Assembly: GCA_013140985.1 (NCBI GenBank)
Contig: JABFRU010000040.1
Location: forward strand, 29,514-93,513
Reading direction: 5' to 3'
DNA: 64,000 bases
DNA from: Chitinophagaceae bacterium
GTDB taxonomy: Bacteria; Bacteroidota; Bacteroidia; Chitinophagales; Chitinophagaceae
This document shows positions 45,331 through 54,131 of the stretch, in pieces. The notes under the pieces are model-generated. The model worked only from the letters and a program-made list of their open reading frames with translations. It did not search any database and was not told where the DNA came from. The translations under genes were made by a program, and so were the position numbers. Numbering within the stretch: position 1 is the stretch's first letter; every line of letters begins with the position of its first letter.

Positions 45331-45370
45331 TAAAAAAAATCAAAAGCTCCCCCAAAGTGGGAGAGCTTTT
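45331..45370 (-). terminator. Intrinsic terminator of pckA
   Basis: On the minus strand AAAGCTCTCCC pairs with GGGGGAGCTTT (one G-U) and is followed by TGATTTTTTTT. It lies 24 bp after the pckA stop. Confidence 0.87.
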
Positions 45371-45393
45371 ACAACCGCCCTGTAGTTGATACC

Positions 45394-46998
45394 TTAAGCC
45401 TTGGGCGCTGCAGCTAATATTTCAGCAGACACACCCGAAGCGTATTTTTCAAAATTCTTTACAAAAAGACCAGCAAGATATTTTGCTTTTTCAGCAAAAG
45501 CGGCTTTGTCGGCCCATGTATTTACCGGGTTCAGCACTTCTGCCGGAACATTGGGACATTCTTTTGGAATAGCAACACCAAAGATCGGATCATTTTCAAA
45601 CTGAACATGATTCAGGCTTCCTTCTAATGCTGCAGTGATCATTGCCCTGGTGTATTTCAGTTTCATACGACTGCCGACTCCGTAAGGGCCACCAGTCCAA
45701 CCTGTATTGATCATCCATACATTCACTTTATGCTCCTGCATTTTTTTGCCAAGCATCTCAGCATATTTACCCGGATGCAATGGCAGGAATGGTGCGCCAA
45801 AGCATGCGCTAAAAGTAGGTTTGGGCTCTGTTACACCTAATTCTGTTCCGGCCACTTTTGCTGTGTAACCTGAAATGAATTGATACATCGCCTGTCCCGG
45901 TGTCAGCTTAGAAACAGGAGGCAATACACCAAATGCATCGCAGGTCAGGAAGAAAATATTTTTTGGCAAACCGCCGATCGAAGGTTCCAATGCATTGCTG
46001 ATAAAATTCAGAGGATAAGAAACCCTTGTATTTTCAGTGATAGCGGCATCATCAAAATTTATCTTGTTAGTGCCGGGGAAGAATGTAACATTCTCTACTA
46101 ATGCACCGGGGCGGATGGCATTGAATATCTCCGGTTCTTTTTCTTCTGTCAGGTTAATTGTTTTTGCATAACAACCACCTTCAAAGTTGAAGATGTTATC
46201 AGATGTCCATGCATGTTCGTCATCACCGATCAGTTTGCGGTTAGGGTCGGCACTAAGTGTTGTTTTACCCGTACCACTCAATCCAAAAAAGATAGCTGTA
46301 TCACCAGCATCCCCCATATTGGCACTGCAATGCATGCTCAATACATTTTTTTCATGGGGTAAAATATAATTGAGAATAGTAAAGATCCCTTTCTTCATCT
46401 CACCGGTGTAACCACTGCCGGCCACCAAAATCATTTTATGTTTGAAAGAAACCAGTGATACATTATGCTGACGGGTGCCACATTCTTTTGAATCTAATTT
46501 CAAACCCGGAACTGAGATCACATGCCAGTCTGCTTCGAAATTTTCAAGTTCTTGTTCCCTGGGGCGTAAAAACATATTGTACGCAAAAAGATTGCTCCAG
46601 GGTTTTTCATTGATGACCCGGATATTTAAACGATAACGGGGGTCGGCGCAGGCATAACAATCTCTTACCCACAATTCAGGCAACTGATCGAGGTAATCCA
46701 TCACTTTTTTATAAATGATATCAAAGTATTTTGGTTCGATGGGAATATTGAAATCATTCCAGTGAACAGAGTCCGCAGTGGTCTCATCTTTTACGGTGAG
46801 TTTATCTTTTGGGGAACGTCCTGTGAATTCTCCGGTACGGATAACAAGGGCTCCGGTATCATTCAAGACCCCTTCTCCAATGCGAATGGAGTCCTGTGTT
46901 AATTCTTCCGGCGATAATTGATAATGAATGTTTTCGGTGTTTTTTAATCCTAAATTCACCAGGTTTTTCCTGGGAATGACCATAGTAGGAACTGACAT
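45394..46998 (-). CDS. pckA: Phosphoenolpyruvate carboxykinase (ATP)
   Basis: A 534-residue ATP-dependent PEP carboxykinase, which interconverts oxaloacetate and PEP at the start of gluconeogenesis or in anaplerosis. Key motifs are RSPKDKL (residues 61-67), GSGYTGEMKKGIF (194-206), the P-loop GLSGTGKTTLSADPNR (239-254), and the metal-binding DDEHAW that follows. The start MSVPTMVIPRK is chosen over a Met nine codons upstream because it places the normal N-terminus. Divergent from pepP; the 202-bp gap contains TATCTTTA near 47172 as the only -7-like element seen, for pepP. Confidence 0.97.
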   Translation of the reverse strand: MSVPTMVIPRKNLVNLGLKNTENIHYQLSPEELTQDSIRIGEGVLNDTGALVIRTGEFTGRSPKDKLTVKDETTADSVHWNDFNIPIEPKYFDIIYKKVMDYLDQLPELWVRDCYACADPRYRLNIRVINEKPWSNLFAYNMFLRPREQELENFEADWHVISVPGLKLDSKECGTRQHNVSLVSFKHKMILVAGSGYTGEMKKGIFTILNYILPHEKNVLSMHCSANMGDAGDTAIFFGLSGTGKTTLSADPNRKLIGDDEHAWTSDNIFNFEGGCYAKTINLTEEKEPEIFNAIRPGALVENVTFFPGTNKINFDDAAITENTRVSYPLNFISNALEPSIGGLPKNIFFLTCDAFGVLPPVSKLTPGQAMYQFISGYTAKVAGTELGVTEPKPTFSACFGAPFLPLHPGKYAEMLGKKMQEHKVNVWMINTGWTGGPYGVGSRMKLKYTRAMITAALEGSLNHVQFENDPIFGVAIPKECPNVPAEVLNPVNTWADKAAFAEKAKYLAGLFVKNFEKYASGVSAEILAAAPKA

Positions 46999-47200
46999 AT
47001 TAAGCAATCGTTGATGAAGCAACAAAGGTAAGGGACAAAGTTAATTTAATACAAGCAAGTGTTCGGGCGACACATTAACATCCTGCTAAAAATGTGTATT
47101 TGTTCAGGTGATATTTTTTGGATTTACCAGTCTTCCAATTTTCAATAAGGCAAGGCCTGCCGAACTAATTCATACTTATCTTTAGCCCTCAAACATTTTT

Positions 47201-48490
47201 ATGAAATACTTACCGCTCAATGCCGGGATCTTTATCAGGAACAGGGAACGATTTATCGATCAAATGCAAAAAAATTCCATTGCCATTTTTGTAAGCAATG
47301 ATGAAGTGCCAAGCAATGGTGATTCCTTGTATCATTTTAAGCAAAATAGTGATGTGTTCTGGCTAAGTGGAGTAACGCAGGAAGACAGCATGGTGATCTT
47401 ATTTCCCGACAACCCCGATCCAAAATACCGGGAAGTACTTGTATTGGTAAGGCCTAATGAATTGAAAGAAAAATGGGATGGAAAAAGATTAAGAATAAAT
47501 GAAGCACAGGCCATGAGTGGTATCAAAACCATTGTATGGCTGGACAGCATTGATGGTTTATTGCAGCCCTGGATCCATTTGGCTGATAATATTTATCTCG
47601 ACAGCAATGAGAATGATCGCAAAGCAAGTTTGGTAAGGACAAGAGATTATCGTTTCATTGATGAAATGAAGAGCCGCTACCCGCTGCATAATTATTTGAG
47701 GGCAGCAAAGATCATGAAGGAGTTGCGTAGCGTTAAAACGGCATTGGAAATAGAAGTATTGCAACAAGCCATTGATATTACCGATAATACATTTCGCCGT
47801 TTATTAAAATTTATCAGGCCTGGGGTGATGGAATATGAAATAGAAGCGGAAATATTCCATTCTTTCTTAAGCCAAAGAGCCACAGGGGCTGCTTATGGAA
47901 GTATATTAGCCAGCGGCGATAATGCCCGGATACTTCACTATGTAAGAAATAATGCAGAGTGTAAGGACGGGGAGTTGATATTAATGGATTTTGGCGCTGA
48001 GTACGGCGGTTATTGTGCCGATCTTACAAGAACAATTCCGGTGAATGGGAAATTTACAAGAAGACAAAAAACAGTTTATAATGCCTGTCTTCATTTACAT
48101 GATTATGCAAAAAGTTTGCTGAAGCCGGGCATTACGATCGTTGATTATACAGACAAAGTAGGAGAGGAAGCGACGCAGCAATTCCTGAAGATCGGGTTGC
48201 TGAAAAAAACAGATGTAAAGAATGAAGATCCGGAGAACAGGGCATATCGCAAATATTTATATCATGGTATTTCACATCATCTCGGAATAGATGTGCATGA
48301 CCTCGGAACAAGAACAGCGCCAATTAAAGCGGGTATGGTCTTTACTGTCGAACCAGGTATTTATATTGAAGAAGAAAAAATGGGTATTCGTATCGAGAAT
48401 AATTTATGGATCACTAAGAATGGACATAAAGACCTGATGAAGAATATCCCGATCACAGTAGAAGAGATAGAGGCATTGATGAAGAAGTAG
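47201..48490 (+). CDS. pepP: Xaa-Pro aminopeptidase (aminopeptidase P, M24B)
   Basis: A 429-residue metallopeptidase that removes N-terminal residues preceding proline. The creatinase-like N-domain covers about 1-170; the pita-bread catalytic domain has the five metal ligands in MDFGAEYGGYCADLTRT (two Asp), GISHHLGIDVHD (His), FTVEPGIYI (Glu) and IRIENN (Glu). No signal peptide, so cytoplasmic. The start is MKYLPLNAGIF. Downstream lies the word hairpin 48507-48568, then pssA. Confidence 0.95.
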   Translation: MKYLPLNAGIFIRNRERFIDQMQKNSIAIFVSNDEVPSNGDSLYHFKQNSDVFWLSGVTQEDSMVILFPDNPDPKYREVLVLVRPNELKEKWDGKRLRINEAQAMSGIKTIVWLDSIDGLLQPWIHLADNIYLDSNENDRKASLVRTRDYRFIDEMKSRYPLHNYLRAAKIMKELRSVKTALEIEVLQQAIDITDNTFRRLLKFIRPGVMEYEIEAEIFHSFLSQRATGAAYGSILASGDNARILHYVRNNAECKDGELILMDFGAEYGGYCADLTRTIPVNGKFTRRQKTVYNACLHLHDYAKSLLKPGITIVDYTDKVGEEATQQFLKIGLLKKTDVKNEDPENRAYRKYLYHGISHHLGIDVHDLGTRTAPIKAGMVFTVEPGIYIEEEKMGIRIENNLWITKNGHKDLMKNIPITVEEIEALMKK

Positions 48491-48506
48491 AAATGTGAGA
48501 ATGTGG

Positions 48507-48568
48507 AAATATGAAAATGTGTAAATGATACGAGATGCTTATTTTCACACTTCCACATTTCCATATTT
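48507..48568. repeat. AAATATGAAAATGTG-type hairpin between pepP and pssA
   Basis: The arm at 48507-48521 pairs with 48554-48568 at 14 of 15 positions; further ATGTGAGAATGTGG words flank it. It belongs to the same word family as those at 40782-40857 and 49606-49663. Confidence 0.78.
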
Positions 48569-48575
48569 TCACATT

Positions 48576-49361
48576 ATGAAGAATATCCCCAATTTATTTA
48601 CACTGCTCAACCTCGTCTTTGGCTGCATGGCAATCATTTTTATTTTGCAGCAGGAGGTGATATTAATTCCGCTGGATAGTGATGGAAACATAATCGATCT
48701 GCCCCGGCAGTTGTTAAACACTCCGGAAAAAATATGGCTGGCATCTTTATTTATTGGTTTGGCAGCTGTTGTTGATTTTTTGGATGGTTTTGTGGCCCGA
48801 TTCTTTAATGCCACTTCAGAAATGGGAAAACAATTGGATTCGCTGGCTGACCTTGTAAGTTTCGGTGTAGCGCCGGGAATGATTATGTATCAGTTTCTTC
48901 GTTCAAGCTATGCACAAGGATCAGGTGGTTTGGATACATCCGTTATTTGGCTTTTACCTTGTGTATTACTTCCCTGTGCAGCAGCATGGAGACTGGCAAG
49001 ATTTAATTTAGATAAAAGCCAGTCATTCTCTTTTAAAGGAATGCCGGTGCCTGCGGCAGGAATATTTGTTGCCTCGCTTCCATTGATCTACTGGAACGTA
49101 AATGAACAATGGATAGTGGATCTTTTACTGAATAAATGGTTCTTGTACGGGATGATACTTGTATTGTCTTATGTTATGGTATCAAAGATGCCATTGATGG
49201 CGCTTAAATTCAAGGATTTCAGTATAAAAAATAATTTGCCCAAATTTTTATTGGTATTGATCGCTGTTGCGGCCCTGGTTATTTTGAAATGGCTGGCAGT
49301 GCCGGTGATAGTCCTTTCCTACGTTCTGTTATCTTTGATCTTCAAAACAAAAGCAGCATGA
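48576..49361 (+). CDS. pssA: CDP-diacylglycerol-serine O-phosphatidyltransferase
   Basis: A 261-residue integral membrane enzyme making phosphatidylserine, precursor of phosphatidylethanolamine. The CDP-alcohol phosphatidyltransferase motif D-x2-DG-x2-AR-x8-G-x3-D-x3-D appears at about 67-92 (DFLDGFVARFF through QLDSLAD). Several hydrophobic helices span the rest, including a final pair (about 215-258). The start MKNIPNLFTLLNL is chosen; the frame extends 17 codons upstream but these are encoded by the word hairpin. Its TGA overlaps the ATG of purS. Confidence 0.92.
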   Translation: MKNIPNLFTLLNLVFGCMAIIFILQQEVILIPLDSDGNIIDLPRQLLNTPEKIWLASLFIGLAAVVDFLDGFVARFFNATSEMGKQLDSLADLVSFGVAPGMIMYQFLRSSYAQGSGGLDTSVIWLLPCVLLPCAAAWRLARFNLDKSQSFSFKGMPVPAAGIFVASLPLIYWNVNEQWIVDLLLNKWFLYGMILVLSYVMVSKMPLMALKFKDFSIKNNLPKFLLVLIAVAALVILKWLAVPVIVLSYVLLSLIFKTKAA

Positions 49362-49603
49362 CATATACAGTGCAGATAAAAGTAATGCTATTGAAAGAAT
49401 TGCTTGATCCGCAGGGAAAAGCAGTAATGGGCGGATTGGAAAACCTTGGACTCAATGGCGTGGAAGATGTTCGTATCGGAAAAAATATCACTTTGCAGGT
49501 AAATGCTGATTCGCCGGACAAAGCCAAACAAATTGCTGAAGAAGCCAGTAAAAAATTATTGGCCAACCCTGTAATGGAATATTTTGAAGTATCGATTAAT
49601 TAG
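49358..49603 (+). CDS. purS: Phosphoribosylformylglycinamidine synthase subunit PurS
   Basis: An 81-residue PurS, the small dimeric partner of PurQ and small-type PurL in the fourth step of purine synthesis. The motif KELLDPQGKAVMGGLENLGL followed by VEDVRIGKNITLQVNA is diagnostic. The ATG overlaps the pssA stop (ATGA), and that start gives the normal N-terminus MTYTVQIKV. Presence of PurS implies a small PurL, which is not in the window. Confidence 0.94.
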   Translation: MTYTVQIKVMLLKELLDPQGKAVMGGLENLGLNGVEDVRIGKNITLQVNADSPDKAKQIAEEASKKLLANPVMEYFEVSIN

Positions 49604-49605
49604 AA

Positions 49606-49663
49606 AATGTGCAGATGTGAAAATGTGAAAATCAGGGAAACAACAATTTGCACATTCTCACAT
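49606..49663. repeat. ATGTGAAAATGTG-type hairpin between purS and rsmI
   Basis: AATGTGCA (49606-49613) pairs exactly with TGCACATT (49649-49656), and ATGTGAAAATGTG (49615-49627) with CACATTCTCACAT (49651-49663) at 12 of 13. The two pairings overlap on the right arm and are alternatives. The word tract continues to 49680, the base before the rsmI start region. Confidence 0.75.
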
Positions 49664-49682
49664 TTCCATATTTCCACATTAT

Positions 49683-50348
49683 ATGCTCTACCTCGTTCCC
49701 ACACCAATCGGTAATCTGAAAGATATTACGCTTCGGGCTATCGAAGTACTCAAAGAAGTTGATTTTATTTTAGCAGAAGATACCCGGACTACATCCCATT
49801 TGCTTGATCATTACCAGATCAATAAACAACTGTCACCTTATCATCAGCATAATGAACATAAAGTGCTGCAGCATTTGGTCAATCAATTATTGGGAGGGAA
49901 AAAAATAGCACTTGTTACCGATGCAGGCACTCCTGGCATTTCTGATCCGGCTTTTTTATTGGTAAGGGAATGTATAAAAGTGGATGTAAAAGTTGAATGT
50001 CTCCCCGGCGCTACTGCATTTGTACCGGCATTGGTCAACAGTGGTATTCCAACCAATCGCTTTTGCTTTGAAGGATTTCTTCCGATAAAAAAAGGACGAC
50101 AAACAATGCTGAAAAAACTGACCGGAGAAGAAAGGGCAATGATCTTTTATGAATCACCTATGCGATTGGTAAAAACATTGGAAGAATTCATTACTTATTT
50201 TGGAGAAGAAAGGCAATGTTCTGTAAGCCGGGAGCTTACTAAAATGTTTGAAGAAACAAAAAGAGGAACTTTAAAAGAAGTTCATGAATACTTTGGCAGT
50301 AAAACTGTGAAAGGCGAGATCGTTATCATACTTGCGGGCAAAGAATAA
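49683..50348 (+). CDS. rsmI: 16S rRNA (cytidine-1402-2'-O)-methyltransferase
   Basis: A 221-residue SAM-dependent methyltransferase of the tetrapyrrole-methylase fold that modifies C1402 in the ribosomal decoding centre. The signatures PTPIGNLKDITLRAIEVL, EDTRTTSHLL, VTDAGTPGISDPA, CLPGATAFVPALVNSG and RFCFEGFLP are all present. It is compact, ending shortly after the core fold, as in some Bacteroidota. Convergent with the beta-barrel gene, with a shared hairpin terminator between. Confidence 0.95.
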   Translation: MLYLVPTPIGNLKDITLRAIEVLKEVDFILAEDTRTTSHLLDHYQINKQLSPYHQHNEHKVLQHLVNQLLGGKKIALVTDAGTPGISDPAFLLVRECIKVDVKVECLPGATAFVPALVNSGIPTNRFCFEGFLPIKKGRQTMLKKLTGEERAMIFYESPMRLVKTLEEFITYFGEERQCSVSRELTKMFEETKRGTLKEVHEYFGSKTVKGEIVIILAGKE

Positions 50349-50349
50349 A

Positions 50350-50378
50350 AAAGTCCTGCCGAAACAGGACCTTTTATC
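50350..50378. terminator. Bidirectional terminator between rsmI and the beta-barrel gene
   Basis: GTCCTG (50354-50359) pairs with CAGGAC (50366-50371) across CCGAAA; an A-run precedes and CTTTTAT follows, giving a usable U-tract on both strands between convergent genes. Confidence 0.75.
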
Positions 50379-50397
50379 ATGTAGTGTATGAAAACTA

Positions 50398-51102
50398 TTA
50401 CTTCTTACCCTTCTTATTAAGAATATGCACCTGTAAACCAACATTTACAGGAATATAGAATCTTGAGTATTCACTGGTATAATCATAACCTGTGCCGGTT
50501 GAGGGCCTGTATTGATACTCTGTTTTGCTGCTTCCATAATTAAATCCAATGGAGCCGTAAAAACCTACATTCGGAGTTATGAAATGTTCATACCCGAAGC
50601 TGATGCCTGCATTCCAGTCGCCTTTAGGTTTTGTTGTTGTTTCACTGCTGGCGCCTGTGCTGGTTTTACTTTCGCTTTTACCACCATAGATACCATACTG
50701 AAGGTTTATTTGTCCAAATGGCTGGCCTTTGGAACTTCCACCGAAATAATAACGGGCCAATGGGCCAATGTAGAATGAAGGCTGTGTTGATTTGCTTTCG
50801 CTGGTAGTTGTAGAAGAAGTGTTGCTACTATTGCTTTTTGAAGAGTAGAAAGAAATGCTAACACCACCGCCAATTGCAAGATTATCCTGTACGAACCATG
50901 CAACGTTAGGGTTCACACTGATACTGAAGGAATTTCCATCACTGTTATAAACTGTTGGAGTGTTTGAATAGGAAGTTTTGCTGTCGCTATTAGTATAGCT
51001 GATGCTACCAATACCAACACCTACCATTTTGTCCCCTTTTTTTGTTTGTCCCATTGCTGCAAAGGAAGCCAGGCAAAGGACCATAACCAATAATTTTTTC
51101 AT
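50398..51102 (-). CDS. Outer-membrane beta-barrel protein
   Basis: A 234-residue porin-like protein with a signal peptide (about 1-18, LVMVLCLASFAAMG). The mature part alternates aromatic and small residues with many Ser/Thr/Gly (GVGIGSISYTNSD, SFSISVNPNVAWFV, PSFYIGPLARYYFGG, FGQINLQYGIYGG, FYIPVNVGLQVHI), consistent with an eight-strand barrel of the OmpX/PF13505-like kind. Ser/Lys/Thr loops (SNSSNTSSTTTSESKSTQ) are likely surface-exposed. The upstream region shared with the divergent M1 peptidase contains a degenerate ATACCAC dyad (51181-51198). Function beyond structure is unknown. Confidence 0.85.
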   Translation of the reverse strand: MKKLLVMVLCLASFAAMGQTKKGDKMVGVGIGSISYTNSDSKTSYSNTPTVYNSDGNSFSISVNPNVAWFVQDNLAIGGGVSISFYSSKSNSSNTSSTTTSESKSTQPSFYIGPLARYYFGGSSKGQPFGQINLQYGIYGGKSESKTSTGASSETTTKPKGDWNAGISFGYEHFITPNVGFYGSIGFNYGSSKTEYQYRPSTGTGYDYTSEYSRFYIPVNVGLQVHILNKKGKK

Positions 51103-51394
51103 AAAAAACAGAGTTTAGTTTGTTTAAGCTTTTTGATTTGTTTTCCGGTGCAAAGAAATAAAACAAGTCAATATTCTGCAATACCACTTTCGGGTAATCC
51201 ACATAATTTCAGCACTTGTGCAGAAAAAAGCAGGGAAAATACCTCTGTAAAGAGGTTAAAAGAGTAAAATTTCTCCGTAAAAAGACATTTATGGCCATCT
51301 TTTAGGAATAAATCAGTGATAGCTAGCCGTTAGTCAACTTTGTTTTTATCATAACTATGCTTTACCGAAATTTACCTACCCAAATTTTTTTTTA
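51103..51394. promoter_or_regulatory. Divergent promoter region with TACCAC half-dyad
   Basis: No gene. ATACCACTTTCGGGTAAT at 51181-51198 is a degenerate copy of the palindrome found around the regulator gene at 53434-54075. It is embedded between TTCTGC (51174-51179) and the inverse GCAGAA (about 51220-51225). It is a candidate operator for the beta-barrel gene, the peptidase, or both. Confidence 0.4.
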
Positions 51395-53239
51395 ATGAAG
51401 AGACATTCTTTTTTACTGGTTATCGTTCTGTTAGTATCATCTTTTGCATTTGCTCAACCCGATCGCTGGCAGCAGCGGGTAAAATATGTTATGAACATTG
51501 ACATGAATGTGCAAACCAATCGCTTTACAGGTAAACAAAAACTGGAATACACCAACAATTCTCCAGATACCCTCACCCGTGTTTTTTATCATCTTTATTT
51601 TAATGCTTTCCAGCCGGGCAGCATGATGGATACAAGAAGCCGCCGGCAAGGGACTATCCAGGTGGGAAGGGGACAGGATTGGGACGGAAGAGTAAGAGAT
51701 CGTATTATAAACCTTAAACCTGAAGAGATCGGTTATCAAAAGATATTATCACTAAAAATGAATGGTGTTGCTCAGAATTTTAAAGTGGATGAAACAGTAT
51801 TGGAAGTAAAACTTAGCAAGCCCATTTTACCAAGATCAAAAGTCACATTCGATATGGAGTTTGAAGCACAGGTTCCATTGCAGGTGCGCCGGAGTGGCAG
51901 AGATCATCCTTCATCAAAGGTTCGCTATTCAATGACGCAATGGTACCCAAAAATGTGTGAATACGATTATGAAGGCTGGCATCCTACACCCTATGTTGGC
52001 CGGGAGTTTTATGGCGTGTGGGGAGATTTTGATGTAAGCATATCCATTGATAAAAAATATATTTTGGGTGGAACAGGTTATTTGCAAAACCCCAACCAGA
52101 TTGGATACGGGTATGAAAATAGCGGCTCAAAAGTAAACCGCCCGGCTGGTGATAAATTAACCTGGCGCTTCCTTGCACCGAATGTGCATGATTTTGCATG
52201 GGTGGCCGATCCTGAATTTATTCATAAGTCAAAAAAAGTAAGGGATAGCCTGACGCTTCATCTTTTATATAAACCAACCAATGCAAGCGCCGCCAGTTGG
52301 GAAAAAGTTTTGGCTGATGCAGAAAGGGCATTGCCATTTATTGAAAAAACATTTGGCGTTTATCCTTATAAACAATTTTCTTTTTTACATGGCGGCGATG
52401 GTGGAATGGAATACCCGATGTCCACACTTTGCGTCACTCCAGGAGCATGGTTGCATGAATGGATGCACAGCTGGTATTATGGAGTGCTCGGCACCAATGA
52501 GTCATTGTATTCCTGGATGGACGAGGGATTTACTCAATATGCAGAGAACAGGGTTACTGCTTTTCTGAACAACGATACTTCTTTTGCGAATAGAGATGAA
52601 TATGCCGGGTATTTTAACCTGGCAAAAAGCGGCAAGGAAGAACCTTTGACAACTCATGCCGATCATTTCAATACCAATTTTGCTTTTGGTATTGCTTCCT
52701 ATTCTAAGGGAGCGGTGTTTGTTGAGCAACTGGGTTATATTGTTGGCGCACCGGTAAGAGATAAGATATTGTTAGAGTATTACAGGCAATGGAAATTCAA
52801 ACATCCCAATGCAAATGACTTTCTCCGTATTGCAGAAAAATTGAGCGACATGAAACTGGATTGGTATAAAGAATACTGGGTGAATTCTACCAAGACCATC
52901 GATTATGCGATCGACAGTTTGTGGGAAGAAGGAGGAACAACAAAAATAAGATTAAGAAGGAATGGGTTGATGCCGATGCCGATAGACCTGCAAATAACAT
53001 CTAAAGATGGCAGCCGGGAAATGCATTATGTTCCGATGAATCTTATGTATGGGGCTAAGCCTGTTGAAGATATTACTGTCCGCAAAATATATGAACCCTG
53101 GAAATGGACGCATAGCACTTACGTTATTGAAACATCCAAAAAGATGTTCGATATTAAAATTATAGAGATCGATCCATCACAGAGAATGGCTGATGTGAAA
53201 CGGGAAGATAATAAGATGCAGCTGAGTGGAATAAACTAG
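51395..53239 (+). CDS. M1 family metallopeptidase
   Basis: A 614-residue zinc aminopeptidase-type enzyme with a signal peptide (about 1-20, FLLVIVLLVSSFAFA). The M1 motifs are present: the exopeptidase-type GGMEYPM, the zinc motif LHEWMHSW (about residues 353-360) with the third ligand in SWMDEGFTQYAENR. The N-terminal beta domain (about 30-240) begins with the RVKYVMNIDMNVQTNRFTGKQ pattern (key residues). Export suggests degradation of external peptides. The start directly follows an oligo-T stretch. A strong terminator lies after the stop. Confidence 0.93.
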   Translation: MKRHSFLLVIVLLVSSFAFAQPDRWQQRVKYVMNIDMNVQTNRFTGKQKLEYTNNSPDTLTRVFYHLYFNAFQPGSMMDTRSRRQGTIQVGRGQDWDGRVRDRIINLKPEEIGYQKILSLKMNGVAQNFKVDETVLEVKLSKPILPRSKVTFDMEFEAQVPLQVRRSGRDHPSSKVRYSMTQWYPKMCEYDYEGWHPTPYVGREFYGVWGDFDVSISIDKKYILGGTGYLQNPNQIGYGYENSGSKVNRPAGDKLTWRFLAPNVHDFAWVADPEFIHKSKKVRDSLTLHLLYKPTNASAASWEKVLADAERALPFIEKTFGVYPYKQFSFLHGGDGGMEYPMSTLCVTPGAWLHEWMHSWYYGVLGTNESLYSWMDEGFTQYAENRVTAFLNNDTSFANRDEYAGYFNLAKSGKEEPLTTHADHFNTNFAFGIASYSKGAVFVEQLGYIVGAPVRDKILLEYYRQWKFKHPNANDFLRIAEKLSDMKLDWYKEYWVNSTKTIDYAIDSLWEEGGTTKIRLRRNGLMPMPIDLQITSKDGSREMHYVPMNLMYGAKPVEDITVRKIYEPWKWTHSTYVIETSKKMFDIKIIEIDPSQRMADVKREDNKMQLSGIN

Positions 53240-53251
53240 TAATGAAAAAAA

Positions 53252-53280
53252 TCCCGACGTTTACAGTCGGGACTTTTTTT
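53252..53280 (+). terminator. Intrinsic terminator after the M1 peptidase
   Basis: TCCCGAC (53252-53258) and GTCGGGA (53266-53272) form a perfect 7-bp stem with a 7-nt loop, followed by CTTTTTTT. It starts 12 bp after the stop codon. Confidence 0.9.
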
Positions 53281-53382
53281 GACGGTATTAGATCAAGACC
53301 CTCTTTATGCTTGCGGGTAAGGTTAACAATAATATGCGTATAAGCAATGAGTCAAAAATAGCGTAGTGCTCTATGTGAGACA

Positions 53383-53400
53383 ATACCACGAAAGTGGTAT
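53383..53400. promoter_or_regulatory. Palindrome ATACCAC-GAAA-GTGGTAT
   Basis: A perfect 7-bp-arm dyad downstream of the orphan regulator gene, followed on the plus strand by TTTTTT. It could be a short terminator with a GAAA tetraloop, but near-identical and degenerate copies upstream of the same gene (54113-54129) and at 51181-51198 argue for a repeated DNA site. Confidence 0.5.
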
Positions 53401-53433
53401 TTTTTATGACCTAAGGAGGAGAGATCCGGTCAA

Positions 53434-54075
53434 TTACCTTCCGTAGAACTTATTGACAGCAGCTACCCTGTTGTTTACATGGAGTTTTTCATAAATGTTG
53501 TAAACATGCTTGCGGACAGTTTCGGGGCTCAAAAAAAGCTGGGCGGCGATCTCTTTATACATCAGGCCTTTTGATAAAAATTCAAGGATCTCTTTTTCAC
53601 GGTTCGACAACACATTCAACTCTCCTGATTCTGTATTGACCGGTTGATTTTTTTGAAAAGCAGCCACTACCTTCCGGGCAATTTGACTGCTCATTGGCGC
53701 TCCGCCTTCATATAATTCCCGGATGGCTTCCAGCAGGCGGGTTGGGTCAGTCTTTTTTAAAATATAACCGCTGGCACCGGCGCTGAGAGCTTCAAAAATT
53801 TTTTCATCTTCTTCGTAAACTGTACACATCATGAAATTAGTACCGGACATCCGGGGTTTCAATGTTTTCACAACATCAATACCGCTTTCAGGACCTCCAA
53901 GGTTAATATCCATCAGGACTACATCGGGTTTAAGAGCAGGGATATGATTGATCGCATCACTGGCCGTACCGATTGTGGCTATGCATTTATATTCCGGCGA
54001 CATGCTCACAATTTCTTCAAGTGCATTCCGGAGATCTTTATTATCATCAACAATACAAACAGATATTAATTTCAT
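53434..54075 (-). CDS. Orphan LuxR/NarL-family response regulator
   Basis: A 213-residue regulator with no histidine kinase beside it. The receiver domain has the acidic pair at 10-11, phospho-Asp56 (VVLMDINLGG) and the conserved Lys in GYILKKTDP near 106; the output domain is a LuxR-type HTH (VLSNREKEILEFLSKGLMYK onward, recognition helix around SPETVRKHVYNIY). I start at MKLISVCIVDD; ten upstream codons in frame add nothing typical. It is closely related to the regulator at the left edge of the window (GASGY, EGGxPMSxQIARKV in common), so it could share a sensor with it. Palindromes lie on both sides of the gene. Confidence 0.93.
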   Translation of the reverse strand: MKLISVCIVDDNKDLRNALEEIVSMSPEYKCIATIGTASDAINHIPALKPDVVLMDINLGGPESGIDVVKTLKPRMSGTNFMMCTVYEEDEKIFEALSAGASGYILKKTDPTRLLEAIRELYEGGAPMSSQIARKVVAAFQKNQPVNTESGELNVLSNREKEILEFLSKGLMYKEIAAQLFLSPETVRKHVYNIYEKLHVNNRVAAVNKFYGR

Positions 54076-54112
54076 TTCTTTACAAAAGTCAGGTTTCAAC
54101 AAAAGCGAAACA

Positions 54113-54129
54113 ATACCACAAAGTGGTAT
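54113..54129. promoter_or_regulatory. Palindrome ATACCAC-AAA-GTGGTAT upstream of the orphan regulator
   Basis: Perfect 7-bp arms with a 3-bp centre, in the 56-bp gap between rsmG and the regulator start, about 40-55 bp before the start codon. An autoregulatory operator is a reasonable guess; the spacer is one base shorter than in the copy at 53383-53400. Confidence 0.5.
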
Positions 54130-54131
54130 TT

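Noticed and set aside
11416..49663. CRISPR-like arrays suggested by the repeated words
   Set aside because: The words are 7-11 bp, unevenly spaced and arranged as inverted tracts, with no constant repeat-spacer unit and no cas genes.
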